NCBI RefSeq assembly: GCF_014207425.1
Contig: NZ_JACHFF010000003.1
Coordinates: forward strand, 124,001-188,000
Source: Jeotgalicoccus coquinae
Lineage (GTDB): Bacteria > Bacillota > Bacilli > Staphylococcales > Salinicoccaceae
Length of the DNA stretch: 64,000 nucleotides
Direction of reading: 5' to 3'
Positions 42,759 to 50,834 of this stretch are shown one piece after another (the first letter of the stretch is position 1; each line of letters opens with the position of its first letter). A model generated the notes under the pieces. That model was not told where the DNA came from and did not search any database. It saw only the letters and a program-made list of their open reading frames with translations. A program made the translations under genes and the position numbers.

Positions 42759-43079
42759 TCATAAAAAATTAATAAAATACTTATAAAGTTACATTGATTT
42801 TGTATAAAAATAATATCTATTCAATAGTCATAAATCCAATATTTGTAAGGTAATAATACAAAAAAAATATAATTATATCAATGAAATTAAAATTAAATTA
42901 AATTAAATTTTTAAAAATAATTGTAAGCGATTTATAGTTTTAATAATTAAAACTTTCTGACTTCTTATTGACACAATAATTTATATGAGGTAATTTATAA
43001 AAAATGAATAAAATAAAGAGGTGAATTAATTACCTGTCAGAAAAATGTTCTACCAAATTAAATTATAAGAGGTGTGTGT
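42759..43079 (+). promoter_or_regulatory. AT-rich leader region of the peptide transporter operon
   Basis: No gene in about 320 bp. A promoter TTGACA (42968-42973), 17-bp spacer, TAATTT (42991-42996) lies about 85 bp before the start. AGGTAATT (42988-42995) and AATTACCT (43028-43035) are inverted copies 32 bp apart in the leader and could form a regulatory hairpin or operator. Confidence 0.5.
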
Positions 43080-44684
43080 ATGAAGAAAAAAAGAATTTAC
43101 TTTTTTCTAATGGTTATGACATTGGTTTTAATTTTGGCAGCTTGTGGCAGCACAGATGATGCTGGAGATAGTGGAACGGAGGAGTCTGGTGCTGAAGAAG
43201 GAGAAGGTACAGCAGGTGAAGGGACAGCCGAGGGAAACAATAATGTCCTAACTATTGCTTTAGGTACAGATATGGTTTCTTTCGACGTACATAATCACAC
43301 GAACACTTCAACTGAAGCAGTTCACATTAATATGTTTAATTATCTGGTCAAAAGAGACCCGGAAAGTGGAGAATATGTATCAGACTTAGCTGAATCATTT
43401 GAAGCAATTGATGATACAACATGGGAATTCAAACTAAAAGAAGGTGTTAAATTCCATAACGGTGAAGCTCTAGATTCTGAGGATGTTAAATATTCATTAG
43501 AAAGACCGGCCAATGATGATACAACATTGGAACATATTAACTATGAGGTCATCGAAAAGATTGAGGTAATTGATGATTTGACTTTCCAAATTCACACAGC
43601 TACACCTGATCCTGCATTATTAAATCGTATTGCTAGAATGGGCTCGGCAATATTACCTAGTCAATATATAGAAGAAAATGGGTTTGATCACTTCTTATCA
43701 GAACCAGTTGGTACAGGACCATTCCAATTCAATGAATGGGTTAAAGATGATCGCATAGTACTAGATGTTTACGAAGATTATTTTGAGGGCGTAAATGAAG
43801 AGTGGGAGCAGGTTGTGTTTAGGGTTATACCTGAGAACTCGACACGTGTATCTGAACTGTTAACTGGCGGAGTAGATCTCGCTGTCAACATGCCTCCAAG
43901 TGAATGGGACAGAATCGAGAATAATGAAGGCACACATATGGCGCAAGAAACTTCGAATAGAACAATGATGTTATTCGTAAGACATACTGAAGGATGGCCG
44001 ACAGCTGATAAAAAAGTACGTGAAGCATTGGATTTAGCAATTGATAACAATGCGATATCTGAAAACTTATTATCGGGCCGTGCGGTGCCAACAATTACTC
44101 GGGTAGCACCAGGAAACTTCGGTTTTAATGAAGAACTGTATGATACTTATAATTATGATTTAGAACGTGCACGTGAATTGTTAGAAGAAGCAGGTTATGG
44201 AGATGGCCTGGATATCACTTTGCATTCACCAAGAGGTAGATATTTACAAGACGCTGAGATTGCTGAAATGGTAGCGGGAATGTGGAGTCAAATTGGGGTG
44301 AATGCAACAGTTGAGTTTATGGAATGGAGCAGTTTTGTAGATATGCGTAATGCTGGAGAGAATAAAGATGTGTATCTTTTAGCATTAGGAAACTCAATGT
44401 TTGATGCAGCAAATGCGCTAGATTGGTATGACTACGAAAGATTTGAAGGCCAAATTGATTACCAAAATGAAGAATTTGAATCATTAGTAGAAGCGGCGGA
44501 ACAAAATATGGATCTTGAAGAACGTGAACAGCAGTATATAGAAGCGCAAGAAATTTTAGCCGAAGATGTTGCTCATCCTGTGCTTCATCAGGAATCAATA
44601 AATATAGGCGTAAGTGACTTTGTAAACTATACGCCTACTATTGATGAAATGATTTATGTTGAAACGATAACTAAATCAGAATAA
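43080..44684 (+). CDS. Peptide ABC transporter substrate-binding lipoprotein (DppA/OppA family)
   Basis: About 534 residues, solute-binding protein family 5. Lipobox LILAACGS, then an acidic/Gly-rich linker of about 35 residues and the family core ('LAESFEAIDDTTWEFKLKEGVKFHNGEALDSEDVKYSLER' region; 'PVGTGPFQFNEW'). ATG 43080 follows AGAGGTG. First gene of a five-gene dipeptide/oligopeptide (or glutathione-like) importer operon; a stem-loop after it may raise its level over the permeases. Adjacent peptidases suggest peptides or acyl-peptides as substrate. Confidence 0.9.
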   Translation: MKKKRIYFFLMVMTLVLILAACGSTDDAGDSGTEESGAEEGEGTAGEGTAEGNNNVLTIALGTDMVSFDVHNHTNTSTEAVHINMFNYLVKRDPESGEYVSDLAESFEAIDDTTWEFKLKEGVKFHNGEALDSEDVKYSLERPANDDTTLEHINYEVIEKIEVIDDLTFQIHTATPDPALLNRIARMGSAILPSQYIEENGFDHFLSEPVGTGPFQFNEWVKDDRIVLDVYEDYFEGVNEEWEQVVFRVIPENSTRVSELLTGGVDLAVNMPPSEWDRIENNEGTHMAQETSNRTMMLFVRHTEGWPTADKKVREALDLAIDNNAISENLLSGRAVPTITRVAPGNFGFNEELYDTYNYDLERARELLEEAGYGDGLDITLHSPRGRYLQDAEIAEMVAGMWSQIGVNATVEFMEWSSFVDMRNAGENKDVYLLALGNSMFDAANALDWYDYERFEGQIDYQNEEFESLVEAAEQNMDLEEREQQYIEAQEILAEDVAHPVLHQESINIGVSDFVNYTPTIDEMIYVETITKSE

Positions 44685-44695
44685 GAGTGTTATTT

Positions 44696-44732
44696 ATCAG
44701 GGTATGGTAGGTGAAACTTCCCATGCCCTGAT
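44696..44732 (+). terminator. Intra-operon stem-loop after the binding-protein gene
   Basis: 12-bp stem (44696-44707 with 44721-44732, one G-U) and 13-nt loop, followed only by TAATTTTA. It is likely a leaky terminator or mRNA stabiliser that lowers permease expression relative to the binding protein. Confidence 0.6.
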
Positions 44733-44755
44733 TAATTTTAATGGGGGCTATGTGA

Positions 44756-45673
44756 ATGAATAATTATTTCGTCAGACGAATTCTACAAATTATACCAGTT
44801 TTATTTATTATCTCATTCATTGTATTTACTTTAGTTTTTGTTGCAGGAGATCCTGTATCTCTTATGTTACCGGACGATGCTCCACCAGAAGCGAGAGAAG
44901 AGCTTAGAGAAACTATGGGGTTAAATGAACCATTTGTTGTGCAGTATATTACATATATGGGTAACATGTTGCAGGGGGATTTTGGAGAATCATATAGATT
45001 TAATCAGCCAGCTTTGGATATCGTGTTAGATAGACTGCCGGCAACAATGGAATTGGCAATTTTTGCAATAGTAATTGCAACGGCAGTAGCCATTCCACTT
45101 GGTATATGGTCGGCTACAAAACAGAATACAAGTTTAGACTTGATTGCTACAGGTGCGGCAGTCATAGGAAAAGCGATGCCTAACTTTTGGTTGGGGATTA
45201 TGCTTATATTATTATTTTCTGTTACTTTAGGAATGTTTCCGGTATCTGGAAGAGGCACTGCAATGCATGTAATATTACCGGCTGTTACTTTAGCAACAGG
45301 AATTGCCGCCGAGATGACTCGATTAATTCGCTCCAGTATGCTGGATTCGCTTTCGCAAGATTATGTTCGGACTGCTAGAAGTAAAGGTTTAAAAGATAGA
45401 ATTGTGGTTTACAAACATGCATTTAGAAACAGTTTAATTCCTGTTGTAACTATTACGTTTCTACAAACCTCTACGTTAGTCGGAGGAACGCTTATAACTG
45501 AAACAGTATTTGCCTGGCCAGGTCTTGGACAACTCTTAATTCAGGCAGTTAATACAAGAGATATGGCCATAGTACAAGCAAGTGTCTTCATTATAGCAAT
45601 ATTAGTTATTCTAATGAATCTCATTGCAGATATCTTGTACAGATTCCTGGATCCAAGAATTAAATATAATTAA
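44756..45673 (+). CDS. dppB: Peptide ABC transporter permease (DppB family)
   Basis: 305 residues, six membrane helices. The N-terminal 'RRILQIIPVLFIISFIVFTLVFVAGDPV' helix and large first periplasmic-type loop are typical of DppB/OppB/GsiC. The EAA loop reads 'SQDYVRTARSKGLKDRIVVYKHAFRNSLIPV'. Second gene of the operon, 13 bp before dppC. Confidence 0.9.
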   Translation: MNNYFVRRILQIIPVLFIISFIVFTLVFVAGDPVSLMLPDDAPPEAREELRETMGLNEPFVVQYITYMGNMLQGDFGESYRFNQPALDIVLDRLPATMELAIFAIVIATAVAIPLGIWSATKQNTSLDLIATGAAVIGKAMPNFWLGIMLILLFSVTLGMFPVSGRGTAMHVILPAVTLATGIAAEMTRLIRSSMLDSLSQDYVRTARSKGLKDRIVVYKHAFRNSLIPVVTITFLQTSTLVGGTLITETVFAWPGLGQLLIQAVNTRDMAIVQASVFIIAILVILMNLIADILYRFLDPRIKYN

Positions 45674-45686
45674 GGAGGATTAAGAC

Positions 45687-46607
45687 ATGAGTCATGAATC
45701 TCAAGCGGTAGTAAATGATATTTCAAAAGATGAACTCGTAGAAAATCGTCCATCCTCCTTAAAAAGATGGATGCGATTATTATGGCGCAGTAAAACCGGA
45801 ACAGTTGGTTTAATTATTGTAGTTATAGCACTTTTAGTAGCGATTTTCGCACCACTTATTGCACCATATCAACCTCAGGAAATTAATCCGGTAAATATGT
45901 TAAAGCCGCCATTCTGGATGGAAAATGGTTCTATGGAAAATATATTAGGTACGGATAATTTAGGACGAGATATATTTAGTAGAATACTCTACGGATCGCA
46001 AATCTCTATTTTGGTAGGTGTAATGTCCGTGGTTGTAGCAGGCTTCATAGGAGTTACTGTAGGATTGGTTTCTGGTTATTTTGGAGGGATTATAGATAAT
46101 ATTTTAATGCGCCTGGTAGATTCATTTTTAGCAATCCCGACAATTCTTTTTGCTTTGGTAATCTTGGCAATTTTTGATTCAGGAGTCTTTACACTGATTA
46201 TTGTTCTTGGTGTAACTAACTGGGTGAACTACGCAAGATTGGTTCGGGGAGAAGTATTGACATTAAAAGAAAGAGATTATGTTAAAGCAGCACATTCAAT
46301 TGGTGTTAGTAACTTTAAAATTATAGTAAGACATTTACTACCAAATGTTATTTCGTCATTTATAGTTATATCTACACTAAGTGTCGCAACAACAATCATT
46401 CTAGAAGCATCTTTAAGCTTTTTAGGACTCGGAGTACAGCCGCCAACTGTATCGTGGGGATCAATATTAAGCGATGGCAGAGATTATTTATCAACAAGCT
46501 GGTGGTTAGCGACATTCCCAGGAATTGCAATCACAATTACCGTACTTGGAATAATTTTCTTAGGTGACTGGTTGAGGGATGTTCTTGATCCACGTACACA
46601 AAAATAA
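45687..46607 (+). CDS. dppC: Peptide ABC transporter permease (DppC family)
   Basis: 306 residues. Cytoplasmic N-tail, one helix (about 38-58), the 'LGTDNLGRDIFSRILYGSQISILVG' segment characteristic of DppC, then five helices. EAA loop 'ERDYVKAAHSIGVSNFKIIVRHLLPNV'. A GGAGG site precedes the start. Forms the channel with DppB. Confidence 0.92.
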   Translation: MSHESQAVVNDISKDELVENRPSSLKRWMRLLWRSKTGTVGLIIVVIALLVAIFAPLIAPYQPQEINPVNMLKPPFWMENGSMENILGTDNLGRDIFSRILYGSQISILVGVMSVVVAGFIGVTVGLVSGYFGGIIDNILMRLVDSFLAIPTILFALVILAIFDSGVFTLIIVLGVTNWVNYARLVRGEVLTLKERDYVKAAHSIGVSNFKIIVRHLLPNVISSFIVISTLSVATTIILEASLSFLGLGVQPPTVSWGSILSDGRDYLSTSWWLATFPGIAITITVLGIIFLGDWLRDVLDPRTQK

Positions 46608-46623
46608 CGAAAGGTGAGAAATT

Positions 46624-47634
46624 ATGAGTGAAAAACTATTAGAAATCAATAATTTAAAAACTCATTTTTTTACTGAAGCAGGTGTAGTGCCTTCCGTTGA
46701 CGATGTATCATTCTCTATAAAGAAAGGTGAAATCGTTGCAGTTGTAGGTGAATCAGGCTCAGGGAAAAGTGTAACATCTTTATCTATCATGAATTTATTA
46801 GACAAAGCAGGAAAAGTAGTTAACGGAGAAATTTTATTTGATGGAAAAGATTTAACTAAAGCTAGTGAGAAAGAGCTGAGAAATTTACGCGGTGATGATA
46901 TCGCAATGATTTTCCAGGAACCTTTAACATCGTTAAATCCTGTGTTTACAATAGGTAATCAAATGATGGAACCGATAAGACTTCATTTAAAATTAAATAA
47001 AAAGGATGCTAAAGCCCGCTGTATCGAAATGTTAGATAAAGTAGGCATTCCTAGAGCTGAGAAAGTCTTTGATTCTTTTCCGCACTCATTAAGTGGTGGA
47101 ATGAGACAAAGAGTTATGATTGCAATGGCTCTGTCTTGTAATCCAATGTTACTTATTGCAGATGAACCAACCACAGCTCTGGATGTTACTATCCAGGCAC
47201 AAATATTAAATTTGATGAGAGATATTGTAGAAGATTTAGGAACTGCGATTTTACTAATTACCCACGATTTAGGTGTAGTAGCGGAGATGGCCGATAAAGT
47301 AGTAGTTATGTATGCCGGACAAGTTGTAGAGTATGCAGATGTATTTACGTTATTTAAGAATCCCAAACACCCTTATACACAGGGCTTAATAGAAAGTACT
47401 CCTAAAATTAATCAGCTATACGAAAAGTTACATTCAATACCGGGTACAGTTCCCAACCCATTAAATTATCCATCAGGTTGTCGATTTGTAGACCGGTGTC
47501 CATTTGCTATGAAGCAATGTATAACTCATGAACCAAACAATACCTATACAGCCGATGGACATACTGTGAAATGTTGGCTCCACGAAATGGATCGAATAGA
47601 AAATGAAACTCTTAAAGAGAAAGTGAGGAATTAA
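46624..47634 (+). CDS. dppD: Peptide ABC transporter ATPase (DppD family)
   Basis: 336 residues. Walker A GESGSGKS, signature LSGGMRQRV, Walker B LLIADEPTTALD, H-loop 'LITHDLGVVAEM'. C-terminal oligopeptide-transport domain with clustered cysteines (CRFVDRCPFAMKQC), which in some homologues hold an iron-sulfur cluster. Followed by dppF after 2 bp. Confidence 0.93.
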   Translation: MSEKLLEINNLKTHFFTEAGVVPSVDDVSFSIKKGEIVAVVGESGSGKSVTSLSIMNLLDKAGKVVNGEILFDGKDLTKASEKELRNLRGDDIAMIFQEPLTSLNPVFTIGNQMMEPIRLHLKLNKKDAKARCIEMLDKVGIPRAEKVFDSFPHSLSGGMRQRVMIAMALSCNPMLLIADEPTTALDVTIQAQILNLMRDIVEDLGTAILLITHDLGVVAEMADKVVVMYAGQVVEYADVFTLFKNPKHPYTQGLIESTPKINQLYEKLHSIPGTVPNPLNYPSGCRFVDRCPFAMKQCITHEPNNTYTADGHTVKCWLHEMDRIENETLKEKVRN

Positions 47635-47636
47635 CC

Positions 47637-48653
47637 ATGCAGGATGAAAAATTACTTGTTGTTAATAACTTAAAAAAGCACTTTGATGTAACTAAGGGTT
47701 TCTTTAAAAAAGATAAAAGTTATGTTTATGCTGTCGATGGTTTAAACTTTGATGTTAAAAAAGGAGAGGTTTTAGGAATCGTTGGGGAATCAGGCTGCGG
47801 TAAATCTACTGCTGGAAATATGATTGGTCAGCTGCTTGAACCAACTGAAGGTGAAATTATTTTTGAAGGAGAAGATTTATTAAATTTGTCTAGAAGCGAG
47901 CTTCGTAAACGAAGAGCAGATATCCAAATGATATTTCAAGATCCTTTTTCCTCATTAAATCCAAGAATGAGGGTGTTTGAACTCATAGCAGAACCTTTGA
48001 GGACACATAGAAAACTAAATAAAAAAGAACTACGTAATCGTGTGGAAGAAATGATGGATTTAGTGGGTTTAAATAGAGCATATATGAATCGTTTTCCTCA
48101 TGAATTTAGTGGGGGACAAAGACAGCGAATAGGTATTGCAAGAGCGATAGCATTAAATCCTAAATTAATTATTTGTGATGAACCTGTATCGGCTCTGGAT
48201 GTATCAATACAATCACAAATTTTAAATTTATTAGTGAAATTGCAGAAGGAATTGGATTTAACATTTATCTTTATAGCGCATGGTCTACCTGCAGTAAAAT
48301 ATATCAGTGATCGAATAGCTGTAATGTATCTTGGTAAAATTGTTGAACTGACAACAAAAGAAAAATTATTTGAAGGAGCATTGCATCCGTACACAGAAGG
48401 ATTATTGTCTGCAGTACCTATTCCAGATCCTGAAGAACGGACTAAAGAACGTCATATTATTGAAGGTGACATTCCGAGTCCTGAAAATCCGCCGAATGGG
48501 TGTAATTTCCATACACGGTGTCCATTTGCACAAGACATTTGTCGAAATGAAGAACCAGAGTTTGAGGAAAAAGCAAATGGTCGTTTTGCTGCCTGTCATT
48601 TCCCATTAAATACACATTTATTAGAGAAAAATGAGACTGTGCAAAGTACATAG
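47637..48653 (+). CDS. dppF: Peptide ABC transporter ATPase (DppF family), altered H-loop
   Basis: 338 residues. Walker A GESGCGKST, signature FSGGQRQRI, Walker B LIICDEPVSALD and the C-terminal Cys cluster (CNFHTRCPFAQDIC). The H-loop reads IAHGLPAVKYISD where relatives have IAHDLSxVxHISD: the switch histidine stays but the next Asp and Ser are Gly and Pro. This may weaken ATP hydrolysis in this half of the DppD/F heterodimer, leaving DppD as the main active site (inference). Confidence 0.9.
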   Translation: MQDEKLLVVNNLKKHFDVTKGFFKKDKSYVYAVDGLNFDVKKGEVLGIVGESGCGKSTAGNMIGQLLEPTEGEIIFEGEDLLNLSRSELRKRRADIQMIFQDPFSSLNPRMRVFELIAEPLRTHRKLNKKELRNRVEEMMDLVGLNRAYMNRFPHEFSGGQRQRIGIARAIALNPKLIICDEPVSALDVSIQSQILNLLVKLQKELDLTFIFIAHGLPAVKYISDRIAVMYLGKIVELTTKEKLFEGALHPYTEGLLSAVPIPDPEERTKERHIIEGDIPSPENPPNGCNFHTRCPFAQDICRNEEPEFEEKANGRFAACHFPLNTHLLEKNETVQST

Positions 48654-48670
48654 TAAAAGGGGATGTTAAT

Positions 48671-49810
48671 GTGAGTGATTTAGAAGATAAACAGCAGGAG
48701 ATGATTAAACTTCTGGAGAAATTAGTGAACATTGACAGTGGATCTAATTTTAAAGTAGGTGTGGATAAAGTAGGTTCTATCTTAAGAGAAGAGTATGAAG
48801 CGATAGGATTTACATGTGAAAAAATACAAGAGGAGAAGGTAGGCAACCATTTAATGTTACAGCATAAAACTGTGGACAAGCCCTCAATACTTCTCATTGC
48901 TCATATGGACACTGTTTTTAAAGAAGGAACAGCAGACGAGAGACCATTTTATATTGAGGGTAATCGGGCATATGGTCCGGGTGTCGCAGATATGAAAGGG
49001 AGTCAAGTTACTTTACTTTATGCAATGAAGTATTTATTGGAAAACTCACCTGAATCGTTGAAAAAAGTGATGATACTATTAAATAGTGATGAAGAAATTG
49101 GCTCTCCTACTTCTAGGAAGATCATTGAAAAATTATCGGTAAAAGTTGAATATGCACTCGTCATGGAACCGGCAAGAAAAGACGGTTCTATTGTAACGTC
49201 AAGGCGGGGCGGTGGTACATATAAATTGAGAATAACAGGTAAATCAGCTCATTCAGGTGTTGCACCTCAAGATGGACACAGTGCTATCGAAGAAATGGGA
49301 CATAAGATTGTAAAATTAAGTGAATTAACAAATCATGATGAAGGTGTATCGATTAACGTTGGTAAAGTTAACGGTGGAGAAGCAACAAATGTTGTTCCTG
49401 ATGAAGCTACATTACACGTTGATGTCAGGGTAAGCAATGTAGAACAAAGTGAGTATATCGAGCAGCAAATAGAAGATATTTGTGCAACTCCCGATATTCA
49501 AGGTACTAAAATAGAATTGACTGGTGGTATTAGAAGACCACCTATGGAGTTAGATCAAGAAAATATGGAATTATTAAATATTATTCAAGATGTTGGTGAA
49601 TCACTGGATATTGAAGTATCGCATACACATACTGGTGGCGGCTCTGATGCATCTTTCCCATCGCATTTAGGTGTAGCCACTGTAGATGGACTGGGACCGG
49701 TAGGTGGAGAAATGCATAGCGAGAAAGAATACCTGGAAATAGATTCAATTACAGAGAGAACAGTGCTTCTCGCTGAAACGATTCATAATTTAACAAGTAA
49801 TACACATTAA
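48671..49810 (+). CDS. M20-family carboxypeptidase (CPG2/ArgE-like)
   Basis: 379-residue zinc peptidase of the glutamate carboxypeptidase G2-like group. Metal ligands and catalytic residues: 'LLIAHMDTVF' (His, Asp), 'GPGVADMKGS' (bridging Asp), 'LNSDEEIGSP' (catalytic and metal Glu), 'MEPARKDGSIVTSRRGGG', and 'HTGGGSDASF' in the C-part. GTG start with AAAAGGGGATG upstream. It is the last gene of the peptide transporter operon (18 bp after dppF), so it probably trims the imported substrate, perhaps one with C-terminal glutamate. Confidence 0.88.
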   Translation: MSDLEDKQQEMIKLLEKLVNIDSGSNFKVGVDKVGSILREEYEAIGFTCEKIQEEKVGNHLMLQHKTVDKPSILLIAHMDTVFKEGTADERPFYIEGNRAYGPGVADMKGSQVTLLYAMKYLLENSPESLKKVMILLNSDEEIGSPTSRKIIEKLSVKVEYALVMEPARKDGSIVTSRRGGGTYKLRITGKSAHSGVAPQDGHSAIEEMGHKIVKLSELTNHDEGVSINVGKVNGGEATNVVPDEATLHVDVRVSNVEQSEYIEQQIEDICATPDIQGTKIELTGGIRRPPMELDQENMELLNIIQDVGESLDIEVSHTHTGGGSDASFPSHLGVATVDGLGPVGGEMHSEKEYLEIDSITERTVLLAETIHNLTSNTH

Positions 49811-49846
49811 ATTTGCTTAGCTGTTTTAAAATATATAACCCCTTAG

Positions 49847-49885
49847 CAGGCGTCTTCCACCCGGGAAGGTGCCTGTCCTCTTTTT
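49847..49885 (+). terminator. Terminator of the peptide transporter operon
   Basis: 12-bp stem (49847-49858 with 49864-49875, with G-U pairs) and TTTTT at 49881-49885. Confidence 0.75.
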
Positions 49886-49955
49886 AGGAGATTGCGAAGG
49901 ATGAGTTATGGGTATGATTAATATTATAAGTGATATAAAAATAGGGGGAGTTTTT

Positions 49956-50489
49956 GTGAAGAACAGATATACTGCTGATATAGAATACTTAACGGTAGGC
50001 CTTGAGCATGCATCGATTGAAGTGGAAGCATTTGTGAATCTCGGATGCCCGTACAGTGCGAAGTTTTTTGAAATTGCATCTGAAGTAATTAAACCGTACA
50101 CGGATAACGGTCATGTAAAATTTGTTGTTAAGCATGTAGACCGGACGAAGGGGCAGCTGCTCCGCGGTACTGTAGCAAATAACTATGTCGATCATGATGA
50201 TCCTGCAGAAGGTTTCGCGGCAATGAAAAAATTATTCCAGACGCAGGAATCTTGGGTGAAGAGTTTCAGAAAAACACTCGAAATGTGTGAAGATACTTTA
50301 GGACTGCCAGAAAAAACAGCGGCGTATGAACGCGGTGTGGCAGTACTTAAAGATTTTAATGAACGTGGTTTGAAAATTGTTCCGACAGTATTTATCAACG
50401 GCGAGCATTTAACGGCTTATAAGCCTGCAGAACAGAGTAAAGAAGAAATCAGTAAAATTTTAACAGAGCGTATAGAGTCACTGAAATAG
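49956..50489 (+). CDS. DsbA-family thioredoxin-fold protein
   Basis: About 177 residues. Thioredoxin-like fold with a DsbA-type helical insertion (about 80-130). The active-site motif is 'LGCPYSAKFF': CxxS with a single cysteine, so it is not a classical two-cysteine oxidase and may act as a reductase or isomerase using one thiol, or through mixed disulfides. Conserved cis-proline loop 'KIVPTVFING'. GTG 49956 is chosen because AGGGGGAG is 5 nt upstream and the fold starts right after; an ATG at 49908 is the alternative. No signal peptide. Confidence 0.78.
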   Translation: MKNRYTADIEYLTVGLEHASIEVEAFVNLGCPYSAKFFEIASEVIKPYTDNGHVKFVVKHVDRTKGQLLRGTVANNYVDHDDPAEGFAAMKKLFQTQESWVKSFRKTLEMCEDTLGLPEKTAAYERGVAVLKDFNERGLKIVPTVFINGEHLTAYKPAEQSKEEISKILTERIESLK

Positions 50490-50546
50490 GCTGGAGTTTC
50501 CAGTCTGTTTTCTTTTAGTGTATATTACTGGTAAGGAGATGAAGTG

Positions 50547-50819
50547 ATGAAGTATTTCGCAGTGTTTTTATCGATGCAAGATGAAGAATTATCGCGTGTA
50601 CACAGACCGGAACATTTGGATTTTTTAGCAGGTCAGAGAGAGGCTGGTACCGTACTGATGAACGGCAGGTTTACCGACGGTGCAGGCGGTCTTATTATTT
50701 ACCGTGCTGAAGATGAAGAGTCAGCGGTCTCACTCGTAAAGCAGGATCCCTACATTTCGCTGGGTGCGAGAGATTATGAAATTCATGAATGGGATATGGA
50801 AACAAATTACGAGTTCTAA
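50547..50819 (+). CDS. YciI-family protein
   Basis: 90-residue ferredoxin-like (dimeric alpha/beta barrel) protein. Family signature 'RPEHLDFLAGQREAGTVLMNGRF' with the conserved His, and 'DPYISLGARDYEIHEWD' at the end. Function in the family is unclear; some members are dehalogenase- or muconolactone-like. AAGGAG precedes the start (ATG 50547). It lies between two unrelated single genes. Confidence 0.85.
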   Translation: MKYFAVFLSMQDEELSRVHRPEHLDFLAGQREAGTVLMNGRFTDGAGGLIIYRAEDEESAVSLVKQDPYISLGARDYEIHEWDMETNYEF

Positions 50820-50834
50820 AAGTTCGGAGTGATA

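Noticed and set aside
42905..43045. CodY boxes upstream of the peptide transporter
   Set aside because: The best matches (around TCAGAAAA at 43038 and AATTTTTAAAAAT at 42905) have four or more mismatches to the 15-bp consensus in very AT-rich DNA, so they are not distinguishable from chance.
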